A stretch of DNA of 64,000 nt from Puccinia triticina (lineage: Eukaryota > Basidiomycota > Pucciniomycetes > Pucciniales > Pucciniaceae). The notes beneath the pieces were generated by a model, which was not told where the DNA came from, searched no databases, and saw only the letters and a program-made list of their open reading frames with translations. This document shows, piece by piece, positions 11,346 through 22,211 of the stretch. The DNA is taken from NCBI RefSeq assembly GCF_026914185.1, contig NC_070574.1, forward strand, positions 248,001 through 312,000. The letters are read 5' to 3'. The position numbers were made by a program, and so were the translations under genes. Position 1 is the stretch's first letter, and every line of letters starts with the position of its first letter.

Positions 11346-12335
11346 CTGTGGGTTTTTACAACTCTCCGGCTTTACAACCCATATGGGTTGTAAAATTCAC
11401 ATAACCGCTTGAATATTGTTCCACACAACAAAAGTCTTACCCCAAGTTGTCATCAATGGCACAAAAATTCCTTGCTATTCCAGCAACAAGCACTTACTCC
11501 AAGCATGTGTTTTCCAAAGGCCAACAAATTGTTTCTTGGCAGCAATCTGCCTTAGCACCAAGAAGCATTGAGCAGCTCTTGTGCATTAAAGACTGATATA
11601 TGGCTTTCAATGGGCCCTTGTAGTAGTTTTTCTATTAATTTCTCAATTTATTTTCATATTTTCTCTCAATTTTATTGCCCAAAACAACACCTGTAATTAG
11701 CTGATGGCCATTTGGAATGGTACACAAACACAAGCAACCAAGAAACCAAAAAAAAAAACTCACTCAAGGGCTGTTTTTGCGCCCTTGCCCCCTCTCTCAA
11801 AAAACACCACCATGCCCCAGGGTTTGGGGCATTCCAGAAGGCCATCCGGAGCCCTGAACCCCGGGGTTCAGGGTCGGGGCATGTGTTTGGGTCACAGCCT
11901 TAATCTCTCTCCCTCAGCACCACCATCTTCTGCGACAGTCGATTGATTGTCTGGAGTGACGGCCATCAACAGATCAAAAGAAGATGATGAACAGGTGTCT
12001 TGCAAGCCGCGGTTTTGGTCAATCCAGACTGACTCAGCCTGGATAAGGTTCTCGGGCTGTGGGAGGTCCATGTACTTGGCCAGATGGCCAGGTGCGGATG
12101 TGGTAGGGCAGACAGACATCATTTGGCTGGGTGGGTTGTAGGTGGTGGTTTTCAGGTGTTGGGTTGGGTGGATCATGGCCGTCCATTGTTGGTTGACCTT
12201 GTGAGCTACTGGGTCTGAACTTGTGAGCTGCCAATATAATTGAGGTGTGATAATTGTAATTACAGGTGATTCTTTGTATTGGTTTGCCAAACACCGCCGG
12301 TATTCCATTGATATAATTGTGAAATATTTGTGAAA
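11346..12335. other. No gene seen; contains one copy of a GC-rich dispersed repeat
   Basis: A hairpin with TTTTACAAC / GTTGTAAAA arms lies at 11353-11396. Positions 11810-11906 (GCCCTGAACCCCGGGG, GTTTGGGTCACAGCCT) match 38946-39043 in the same orientation. The open frames on the minus strand (11892-12411) show no recognisable domain. Confidence 0.45.
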
Positions 12336-12370
12336 CTAGAGGCCAAGGCGGCTCCGCCGCTGCAGGGCAC
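12336..12370 (-). mobile_element. Helitron 3' terminus, minus strand
   Basis: On the minus strand the sequence reads GCCCTGCAGCGGCGGAGCCG, then CCTTGGCCTCTAG, followed by T (A at 12335 on the plus strand). The hairpin is GCGGC-GGA-GCCGC. No matching 5' end was found downstream, so the body is truncated or lies beyond recognisable sequence. Confidence 0.75.
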
Positions 12371-12456
12371 CAATCCATCCTCCTTTCCTGCCAAAACGCT
12401 CCCCAAGTCACCTCATTAGCCCTTCAATATTTGGGTCTCCATCCACTGATATTCCT

Positions 12457-12483
12457 CCCCCCCCCCCCCCCCCCCCCCCCCCC
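12457..12483. repeat. Poly-C run of 27 bases
   Basis: An uninterrupted C tract that could form a G-quadruplex on the opposite strand. Its length is likely to vary between reads or isolates. Confidence 0.9.
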
Positions 12484-13028
12484 ACTGGCCTATCTCAGCA
12501 GAAATCAACAGAAATTCTTCCTGAAGCAGGGCAAGCAGGGACTGGGTGTGTCACAATTCAGGAGACTTGAATGCACTCATTTAAATCATGGTTCTTGAGA
12601 TTTTCAAACTTGGCCTTACAGCAACAGAGGAAACAAGCAAGCATTTCACCTCCCCAATTTGGAGTGTTTGACCCCCTTTGCTATCCAAGCCGTCTTAATC
12701 ACATCTCATGGAATAGCAGCCACAGCAAAACACTCCTCATATGGTATTTAGATTTTAAAAACTTACCTCACCCAGAATTTTATTCCATACTCGTTACTGG
12801 AATGTTGTCAATAAAAATGCTGCTTAATTTCTAATGGTATAATATTTGGAAGTTATCCAAGTTTAAAATAGTAGATCTTTCTACACAATAAACAGTGCAA
12901 AATTATAAAAAGCCAAGAAGAAATTCATGTATTTATGATCAGATGTATCAATACCACAGAATTTGGAAACAAATTATGAACTCAGCGCTCATCTGTGCAC
13001 AGCTCAGCCAGCTCAGGGTGCGACTACA

Positions 13029-13321
13029 CATGCAAATGACCGGTCTGAGGGGCCTTGGTCTTCCATCCATCCCTAAGACCGGTCATTGCAGCGCTATACA
13101 TGCGGATGACCGGCCTTCCGCAGGCCGGTCATCACAGCACTACACGTGCGGATGACCAGCCTGAGGGATTGAGGGACGACCAAGGCGGATCATCTGCACG
13201 TGTAGTCTTGCAATAACCGGCCTGAGGAAGGCCGGTCATCCGCATGTATAGCGCTGCGATGACCGGTCTTAGGGATGGATGGAAGACCGAGGCCCCTCAG
13301 ACCGGTCATTCGCATGTGTAG
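13029..13321. repeat. Large palindrome of the TGACCGGTCA family
   Basis: The left arm contains ATGACCGGTCTGAGG, TCTTCCATCCATCCCTAAG, ACCGGTCATTGCAGCGCTAT and ACATGCGGATGACCGG. The right arm repeats them inverted (TAGGGATGGATGGAAGA, CCTCAGACCGGTCATTCGC). Arms are about 115 bp around a centre near 13175. It abuts the array at 13376-13870. Confidence 0.8.
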
Positions 13322-13375
13322 TGCTGCGATGAATGGCCTGAGGGATGGCTGGAAGACCAATGCCGGTCATTGCTG

Positions 13376-13870
13376 GGTACACATTGTGCCAGTCATTGGG
13401 TCTCAGTCCACTCAATGACTGGCGTGTGCCGGTCATTGAGTGGGTTGTTTACCCTCTTGATGGCCGGTGTGTGCCGGCATTGAGAGGGTTTTGTACATAC
13501 TTGATGACTGGCTTGTGCCAGTCATTGGGTCTCAGTCCACTCGATGACTGGCGTGTGCCGGTCATCGAGTGGGTTGTGTACCCACTCGATGACTGGTGTG
13601 TGCCGGCATTGAGAGGGTTGTGTACCCACTCTATAACCGGCGTGTGCTGGTCATCAAGTGGATTGAGACCCACTCAATGACTGGCTTGTGCCAGTCATTG
13701 GGTCTCAGTCCACTCGATGACTGGCGTGTGCCGGTCATTGAGTGGGTTGTTTACCCTCTCAATGGCCGGTGTGTGCCGGCAGGTAGGGTTGTGTACCCAC
13801 TCACTGACTGGCTTGTGCCAGTCATCGGGTCTCAGTCCACTCGATGAGCTGCGATGACCGGTCTTAGGGA
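13376..13870. repeat. Palindrome array of the TGACCGGTCA family
   Basis: At least ten half-units read CTCGATGACTGGCGTGTGCC or close variants followed by GGTCAT(C/T)GAGTGG. Every second half-unit is inverted, so the array is a row of ~45-bp hairpins. GTGTGCCGGCA variants show internal homogenisation. Apparent open frames across it are a by-product of the period. Confidence 0.85.
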
Positions 13871-14663
13871 TGGATACCAAGGCCCCTCAGACCGGTCATT
13901 TGCATGTGTAGTGCTGCAATGACTGGCCTGACTCAGGCCAGTCATTGTGCCCCGTGGCGACGACTGCTGGTGCATCAAGGATAGGGGCGCCACCGGGGCA
14001 GTTACGATAGGAGGAGGGTGGCGTGGCCGTGGTCTGGGTAAGCGGGCGGTGCAGTTAGATGGTGCCTGTGGGTAAATATATAAGGAAGGGGATTTGGGAT
14101 TCATTGATCCGCAGGGGATTTGGTTTTGTCCGCCCCCTCCCTGGGAGCCCCCTAACTGCTTGGTTAGGCCCTCCCTGGCTAGTTTACCAACCGGCCCTCT
14201 TTTGCTTGTTGCTCCGGCACAGCTGGAGGGTCATCCATAGGGCCTTTGGGCCTTTGGGGATATTCAATGTGCCTAGTGAGAAGAATGGGGCATTTTTGCC
14301 CCATTTTGTGAGAAAAAAACACCCCAAAACTTAGATCTGCAGGTCTAGAATTCTGTGGATTTAAGAAAGTGGGATATATTGCTGATTATACTGGCGCCAA
14401 ACAGGGCCTCAAACATGAAAAGAAGAAAAACAACTTGATAAGCTTTTTTTTTGGACTGGATGACTTTGGGGTGGTTTCTGTCAAAACTCCCAGTTCCACT
14501 TGGTTTTGTTTGATTAAATTTTATTTGTGGTGTTCAAAATTGATTTTCAAACTACTTTCTACATAAAATCATAAGAACTACATGTCCATTTCAATTTTAA
14601 TAATGGGACAACTACGCTAACTGTAGTGGTAGTGGACTGTCAGGTCATTGACATTACACCAAT

Positions 14664-14879
14664 CACCAGGAAAAATAAATTTTCACCAGACATCAGGTGA
14701 CATCAAGAAACAATGACTGTCACTTTGTTCCTGCTCTGGTGCTACCACAACCAGGCTACAATGACCCCTTTGTTTCCTACAGGGGGATGTCCATGCGGCC
14801 ATCTGTGCAGCTGGTGGGTAGCTCATTGGAATTAGGCTGATGTCACCTGTAGTCTGGTGACAGTGCATTTTTCCTGGTG
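14664..14879. mobile_element. MITE with CACCAGG ends and AAT target duplication
   Basis: CACCAGGAAAAAT and ATTTTTCCTGGTG are inverted. The arms continue with CACCAGAC-TCAGGTGACATCA and TGATGTCACCTG-AGTCTGGTG. AAT flanks both ends (14661-14663, 14880-14882). The 3-bp duplication matches the MITE at 7511-7758, though the ends differ in sequence. Confidence 0.8.
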
Positions 14880-15882
14880 AATTTTGTGTCAGCTCTTAGT
14901 GGTATTGAACTAACACCAACTGTTTGCCCAGAAATCATAGGGGGTATCAAATATGACCAAATCCACCATTGTGTAATTGGCAGGTTTGAAAAAAAAAAAC
15001 ACCATTTTGAAAATGTGTTGGTCCTTCACCTACCTCATTTTGAGATCCACTGGTGATAAAATTTTTTTTCTTCTTATTGATCAGTTCCTAATTTTGATAC
15101 CCCTAATCAGATGCTATGCTGTGTTACAGCGCTTTTCAGGTTGTAACTGTAGCGTATAATAGTGGCGCCAGAAAGCCTGCTAGCACTACAGGAAATGAGG
15201 GCTGTGGCAAGAGCCGCTGTGCTTCTGCTAGATGGCTGTTTAGCATAGGGTAGCAGCCCACCATTGATATTACCCTCACTTAACCCAGAGTTGATAAATA
15301 TAAAAAGCCCTGCATTTGTACATAACTGGTCCAGTGGTAAATGATTGCATGAATAACAAGGAAATTTTTAGAGCGGGGGAAAAGTATGTAAGTTCAAGAT
15401 TCTTGGTGAGCTTTTTACAGGTGAATTTTCCCCCATCAAGGTACCAGCTACTGGGTCTGATCAGTGCAGAGGATAGCTCTGGTACTTGAGGTTTCCTGAA
15501 TCTTGAAGGTAAATTTTAGGATAAGCATTACAAAATTGGACACTTCTGCTTTAGAACTATTTAGATCACAGAACTGATGAAATCTCATGATGTGATTATA
15601 TCTATAGTGGAAATTAAAACTGGGGATCAGGATAAGTATTATAATTGTATCCTTATCCTTGAGATCAGTCAGACTATGATATTGTGATGAAAGAACTGAT
15701 GAGAGCTGATGATTTGAGCATATTACAGCTGTAGTGGAAATTACAAAACAGGGAGTAGGATCAGTATTACAATTGTATCCTTATCCTACTCTGTTAATCA
15801 GACAGTCTGTAACATTCAGATGAAAGCTAATGATATGATCATTTTCAAGCCGTAGTGGAAATTAAGAAACAGGGATTGAGAT

Positions 15883-18800
15883 TTAAACTTCAAACATATT
15901 CAAGTGGGTGTTCAGCTGTGAGATTGAGGCTCTAAAGATTGTATTGAAAAAGATTTTGAAAGAGGTTGTCAGCTTGTCATTTGCTACCAAAGCAATCTCC
16001 ATCAATTGCTCATTTCAAGACTCCTTCATCCAATGTTCTAAGCAGTACCATGCCACAGAGGGGACCTGCCGGGTTGCATTCCTCTGTGCATATTTTCTTA
16101 AAGAGCCAGAAGTCGCAAATTCCTCAAAAATTCTCTTCGCCTTTTTCAACATTTCTGCAATATTTTTGTCATTGTTGCGCTGATCATTAGCCAATGATCT
16201 GATTGGTGGTCCAATGACAATGAAAAAAATTTGAATGTAAAAGAGAAACAATGGATAGGTCATTTCCAGAAGATCCAATGGGAACTCTTTGTTTGCCAGC
16301 AGTTCAATTGCAAAGTTGAGATCAACCAGTTTGATGTTGTGCTGCTTTTCCCAGAAGTTCAACCACAGATTCTTGACTTCTAAAAACTCATCAACAGATT
16401 TGGCATGAAACTTCTGAGAAAAATTGGAGTCAATCCTTCTTTTTTTGTTATCTTTTATAACATTACCATCCAATGCAGCTTCATGATATTCAGATTCACC
16501 AAGGAATGCTTTTTTTCAATTCAGCAAACTTTTTGGGGGCAGTTTCAGCAGTCAAAGCAATACTTCCTGTACTAGGATTGATTTTGATATCTCTAAGTAT
16601 AGCATTGACTGCTTTTTGTGTTTTCTGATTTGGGTCTTTGATGAACAAAGTGTCCTGATTGAAATACATTCTTTCCATCTGAAATTTGCAAGTAAACCAT
16701 AGGTGATTGTTCAACTGGTCAAATGATGAGATCAAAACAAGGTTGAAAAATGCCTTGAAAATTCCTTTGAAATCTTGTACCTCATTAAAAGCAATCCTCT
16801 GCACTTCCTTTGTGCATGAGCTCTTCATCCAATTCTTCAATAGGCTCCAAAGCCTAGAGGGAAATGAATCTCTACGGGTAGTTTTGCAATATCCCTGTTT
16901 CAGTATGACTGGTGCAGACACTTTAAAGCTTTCTATTGCCTGCTTCATTAGACGTGGAGCATCCTCAATCTTTTCTCTGATGGATTGAAAAGGATTTGAT
17001 ATGTGATCAATCATTTGCACATGGAATAAGAACAAAGGAAATACCTCATCTGCACTTCCACCAGATGAGAATATTTCATTTTTCATTTCTCTTTCAAATT
17101 GGATTTTGTAATTTGTTTTCCCAGAATTTGAACCACATTTTTTTGTTCTTTAAGAGTGTCTCAAATTTATTTAAACACATTCTATGGAAGAACTTTGGTC
17201 TGCTGCTCAATCCACTTGTTGTAAGGTCCTCCAAAACCATGAATGTATGAGTAGCTGAGTGTAAATTTTTAAAAATCATTTCAAAATTTTTGGCATTTAA
17301 CATGATGCTTCCCATTTTTCCCAATTGTATTGAAGAAAGAAGCTTCTGAAATTTATCCTGAACACGCTTATATGGATCTTCAGCAACAAGGCTATCCTTG
17401 TTGAAATACAATATTTCCATCTTAGAATTGGCAATTGTGCTTTTAAGATGAAATATGTGTGTTTTATTGCGGATAACTGAACATGAAATTGCTTTTGCCC
17501 GCTCTTGGGCTGTCATGGGAGCCTTTTCCAGGCTCTCAACAAGCTGCTCTTCCGACTTTTTAATGCTGTTTTTAGAAGAGATTGAGTCACTTGGAGTGTC
17601 TTGATTGGATTCCTCAACCTTATTTACCTTCAGTTTGATTTCCTGGGATGAATGAGGTTTCATTTGTTGTTCCACATACCTTGGCCTACCCACTGAGCTC
17701 TCACCTTCTCCAGATAAAACATTAGTTCCTAATTGCTTCATAAATTTTTTTACATAACCAATTCTATCTGGATTGGTTTGCAATGTAGAATGTGAGCTAG
17801 CTTTTGTGGACTCATGGCTTGTCTCTTTTCTGTTTATTGGAGTGGATATAATCACCTTATCAATAGGTCTCATGTTGTGTTGAGAACTAGACCCAGTGCT
17901 GTCATAAGAATGCTTGAGTTTCATTTTCTTCAGAGGGACTGATTGATCTAACTTTTCTTTGAGTGGGTCAGAGCCTATTCCATCCCCCATCTTCCTGGTT
18001 CTACCTATGCAAGTACCATCCTTTCCAACTGATCCTCTGGGTGGAGCTGAGGATGCTATATTATTCAGTAGCTTATTTGATCCCAGATATTGCATTTGTT
18101 GAATCATCTTTTGAGAAACTTGTGAAAGGTCCACATTGGTTTTGGGTCTCTTACTCACTCTTTTCTCAAAATGATCATCACAATTTTTTCTTCTATTATT
18201 TCTTTCTGAAGGCCTACTAGAGGTACCACAGCTGGAATTAACTTGTCCCAGGTGATTTGATCTACTTTTTTGGATGGCAGGAGCTGGGAATCCTATATGA
18301 TTCAGTGGTTTGTTTGATCCTAAAAATCTCACATTTTCAACAATCTTTTGAGAAACTTGTGTTGGGTCTACATTGGTTTTGGGCCTCTTAATCAACTGTT
18401 CCTCAAAATAATTATCACATTTATTTCTTATATCATTTCTTTCCACAGGGCTACCGGAGGTATCACAGCTTGGATTAAATTGTCTTGGTTCATTTGATTT
18501 ACCTCTCCGGTTGGGAGGAGCTGATTATTCTATTTTGTTCAGTGGTTTGTTTGATCCTAGAGATCTCATTTTTTCATTCATCTTTTGAGAGAATTGTGAT
18601 AGGTCCACATTGGTTTTGGGTCTCTTAAGCACTCTTTCCTTAGAATGACCATCAGACTTGTTTCTTATCTTACTGTTTTCTGTAGGGATACTAGAGGCAC
18701 CACATCTGGGAGTCACGTTTGGGTGATTTGATGTACATTTCTGGATGGGAATAGAACCCATTTCCAGATTTTGAGTAAAATTAATTGATACGCCTGAGGA

Positions 18801-19652
18801 AGTATGCTTGGTTTCTTTGATTTGTTTGAGAGTGTTGGAGTTCTCAATGGGCCTGCCTTTGGTAATTTTTTGCTCCAGCAAAATCAGATTATGATTCATT
18901 TTCTGTGCCCCAATTATGGCCAAAGGACGTGGTGTTCTAGGATTCTTCCCTGCTTTTCCAAATTTGCCTAGATGACTACCATCATCAGGATCCTTCCTGT
19001 TTTTAGTACTGACTGTTGAGCTCCCAATATTCTCCATTGAATGGTATTCCAGATCCTTGTGTGTATGTTTCTCTCTTAATGAGAATGGTTCTCTGTGTCT
19101 TTGAAATCCTTCATGAAGTGCAGTTCTCATATAGGCTGAGTCAAAGAAATCACCCAACAGATCCATCTTTGTGTCTCTATTCTTGGTTTGAGGTCTAGTG
19201 ATTGAATCTGTGAGTTTTTTTTCAGATATTGGTTGGGCTTCTGGGTCATGAAGCGGATCAGAGTCTGTTTTGGTAATTGGCCATGCCCTTCCAAATTGAT
19301 GATTGTGATTATTTTCTGGAAGCCTATTAAACATTACTGCTGACAATGATGAAGAACCCTTAACAATGCTAGATCCATGATGGTGTGTTTGATCTTGAGC
19401 TCCAGGGTCTAGCTGGCCAGTATTTCTGATATCTGCCAGAGTGCAGGCAGTGTTTTCATGATCCATTGGGGCCATTGATGGTCTTTGAATTATGTTTTCC
19501 TGGGGTTTGAGACCCAAGGATGATGCCAGTTGAGAGTAATGATCTTGGACCTGAGTTTCCTCATGAAGGGAAGTATCAAAAGGTTCACAGATGTCCCGCA
19601 TTGCATGGCAAGAGACAAGCATAGCTAAAAAGGCCAGGATGAGATACATCAT
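15883..19652 (-). pseudogene. Copy A of the giant secreted-protein family, pseudogene
   Basis: The gene starts at 19652 (MMYLILAFLAMLVSCHA, a signal peptide) and aligns with copies B and C along its whole length to the shared ending THLNMFEV at 15883. It is broken at four or more points: an in-frame stop at 18525-18527 after KPLNKIE, a frameshift near 17095 after MWFKFWEN, a frameshift near 16495 after ELKKSIPW, and an in-frame TGA near 16012 after NWMKES-like sequence. The N-terminal ~250 residues are almost identical to copy B, while the rest is clearly more diverged from B than B is from C. A has extra copies of the central KRPKTNVD...NKPLN repeat. A truncated ~375-residue secreted product from the first exon is possible. 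Confidence 0.9.
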
Positions 19653-20198
19653 AGGTTATGGGGTATTTATTTTGTTCTTTTGTGTGGAATGGGTTTTGAT
19701 ATTTTTTCTTCAGTCAAGAAGGCTAGGGGATTCTGTGAAGTATATGATTGATTGAGATGGATTAATTTTTTGAGGGAAGAATAGCTTATAAGGATGCACA
19801 GCTAAGTAGTCTTTAGAAACAAGTTTTCAACCAGGTGTATGGTCACAGTAACTCAAATTATGTGTTTTTGAATCAGTGGTCAAGGAATGAGGCAGTGCAG
19901 GTTCACTTTGAATTTCTCAACTTCAATGTCTCAGATGTGATACTGCTAAAAACTTAATCAGCCAGTTTGTAACGGTATGTATGTAAATGATGCCGGCCAG
20001 CTTTTGGAGAAACAGCTCCCCAGTGGTGCCAAAGACTGTCTTGAGACATTGTGTGACGGTACTGGGAATTAACTTTTTTTGGCAGTTTGGGGGAGTGCTC
20101 CTGTCCCCCAAGCTAGGAGGCGTCTGATAAGGCTTCAACTGCCTAGGCTGTGAGCCTCACTGGTCAACCTCGACATATCCTGACCTGGTCTGCACGAA

Positions 20199-20381
20199 AT
20201 GGGGAAGCGCAAGAAACGCGGGAGTAAACGGATCAGATTGCCGACTCAAGTGGTGAGGGTACCTGAAAATTCTATTCAATCATTCAAGGGTCCTGTTCAA
20301 TCTGCGTATAATTTCTCTTTGAGGCTACAAACTCATTTAAGAAATGAAACTCTCATTGGACAAAGCTTAGGACAAGCCTGA
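20199..20381 (+). CDS. Small basic hypothetical protein, copy in unit A
   Basis: A 60-codon frame starts MGKRKKRGSKRIR and has an identical length and stop in unit B (26426-26608). The two differ at a handful of residues. The start is Lys/Arg-rich. The upstream context offers no obvious promoter. Conservation between A and B may simply reflect the recent duplication. No known family is recognised. Confidence 0.25.
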   Translation: MGKRKKRGSKRIRLPTQVVRVPENSIQSFKGPVQSAYNFSLRLQTHLRNETLIGQSLGQA

Positions 20382-20709
20382 GGTTGATCCACCTCCTCCA
20401 GATGAGTTGCACAATTAGCTCAAACATACCTTAAATTTAATTGACTCCGCTATCCTGTACATAGAGCTAGGTTTTGGCGCATTGTGGGGCTGAAAGAAGA
20501 GGCCATCACTTGCAAGGAATATTTTTCCAGTCCGAAATAAGGAGGCTGGAGACATGGTTTAATTTTCCCCCGCAACTCCAACATTATGCGCCATCTGAGC
20601 CGCCTATGGCAATGGGGGCTTGAAGGGCAAAGGGGGTTGAGGTTGGTCAGCGGGACTTGTGCGTGGTTTTATGTACATACCACAATAAGGGCAAAGTGGG
20701 CTATGACTG

Positions 20710-20853
20710 GAGGACTTCCTGCGGATCTGGAAACTCAGATTTTCCCAGGTTTTGCAGGGAAATCTAGGCAGATCTAGGAGTTGGGACAATCAAGCCCAGA
20801 TTTCCCTGTGAAATCTGGAAAAATCAGAGTTCCCAGATTGACGGGAAGTCCTC
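20710..20853. mobile_element. Foldback MITE, copy in unit A
   Basis: The arms GAGGACTTCC and GGAAGTCCTC are inverted, and homology extends inward through GATCTGGAAACTCAGATTTT and AAATCTGG-AAAATCAGAG. An equivalent copy lies at 26952-27095 in unit B, and a partial relative with AAAATCTGGAAAAATCTGAG lies at 52430-52510. Confidence 0.7.
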
Positions 20854-21605
20854 AAACTTATCAAAGTCCCTCAGAGGGGGGCCCAAAGGGCCCTCCACAG
20901 GAGGGACTTACACCTAAGCGGTGAAAGCTGGGGTGGCAGGAACAGAAAATCTGCCTCAATGCCAGGTCTTTATTTTTGAATCAGTTTTAAACCCCCCCCC
21001 TCAGAGGTTTCCTGCATGGTGTGTTGGATCAAATGATACCTAAGAAGCATGGCTTCATTCCTATCCTTTCCACATTCCTTCAGCCCTACATTCTTACTTG
21101 TCCGGGTGCTTCAAAGGCAAAAATGATCAAGGAATGCACTGGAAACCTGAGAGATCATAAACTCACACGCTCACTGACAGTTGAATGAGGTCAATGTACA
21201 AAGCAAGATTAGCTAAGAAAACTGAACATGATGTGTCACCAATCTATCTAACCTTGAAGGTAAAAAAAGGATTCAAGCTTATCCAAGGGCACTTTATAGA
21301 TTTACTCAACCCTCCAACTAAGAAGGGAGTTGGATGATTTACTGCTCCAATTACAGGTTGAAGAAATTGGATAATAAATTGTTTAAAAATGTGGTTCTCT
21401 CCGCAACATGGAGATCTTTCATTTGGTCAAAAAAAAGGGAGGAATTTGCTAAGTTGAGGGAGGGACTGGCAGATTACTGAACATTTTGGGAATTTGGCAA
21501 AAAATCAAGTTCCTCCTGTGCCAACATTCACCGCTTGCGGGCAAATCCCTCCTGCGGAGGTTGCGCTGCGCGCGACCTCCTCGGAGGGATTGCTTTAGAT
21601 TTGGA
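20854..21605. mobile_element. 752-bp insertion specific to unit A, 8-bp duplication
   Basis: AAGTCCTC occurs at 20846-20853 and again at 21606-21613. Unit B has it once (27088-27095) and continues directly into CACTCTGTCGGGTGACC, so B is the empty site. The inserted ends carry GC-rich hairpins (AGTCCCTCAGAGG near the start; CTCGGAGGGATT near the end). A related hairpin end occurs at 60322-60368 (TTCCCTCCTCGGGGG... GGAGGGACTTA). No gene is seen inside. An 8-bp duplication fits a hAT-type or similar cut-and-paste element. Confidence 0.7.
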
Positions 21606-22211
21606 AAGTCCTCCACTCTGTGGGGTGACCCCAAGTCTTTCTGGGAGAATGGCACAGGCCAAACCCATGATCTAAGTTTCCATAAATCACGGGTTTTATG
21701 AAACTTAAAGACATAAACTGTTATGCAACCCCACCAACAACAAACTACCACAATGCACACCTATCTGGATTGTTCCTTCTTACACATTTTTGTAGAAGAG
21801 GCCAAGTTTTAACAGCTGATCAGTCTCAAATAGACTAGTACTAATGATTGCCATAAAATTTGCCCAGATTACTCTCTATGCAAAAGTACTAGCTGATAGG
21901 AGGAGATGGAGGCTCTGGGGATTTTTATCTGAATCTTGAAGGTAAATTTTAGCATAGGTATTAAAATTGGATGCTTATACTTCAGATCAGAAAGGTTATG
22001 CTATTTAGATGACGGAAATGATTAAAGCTGATTATGTGATCATATCTATAGTCAAAATTACAAAAAAGGGATTAGGATCAGTATTACAATTGAATCCTTA
22101 TCCTCTTCTGCTAGATCAGACAGGCTGTGACATTGAGATGAAAGAACTGGTGAAAGCTAATGATGTGATTGTATTGAAGCTTTGGTGAAAATTAAAAACA
22201 GTGATTAAGAT

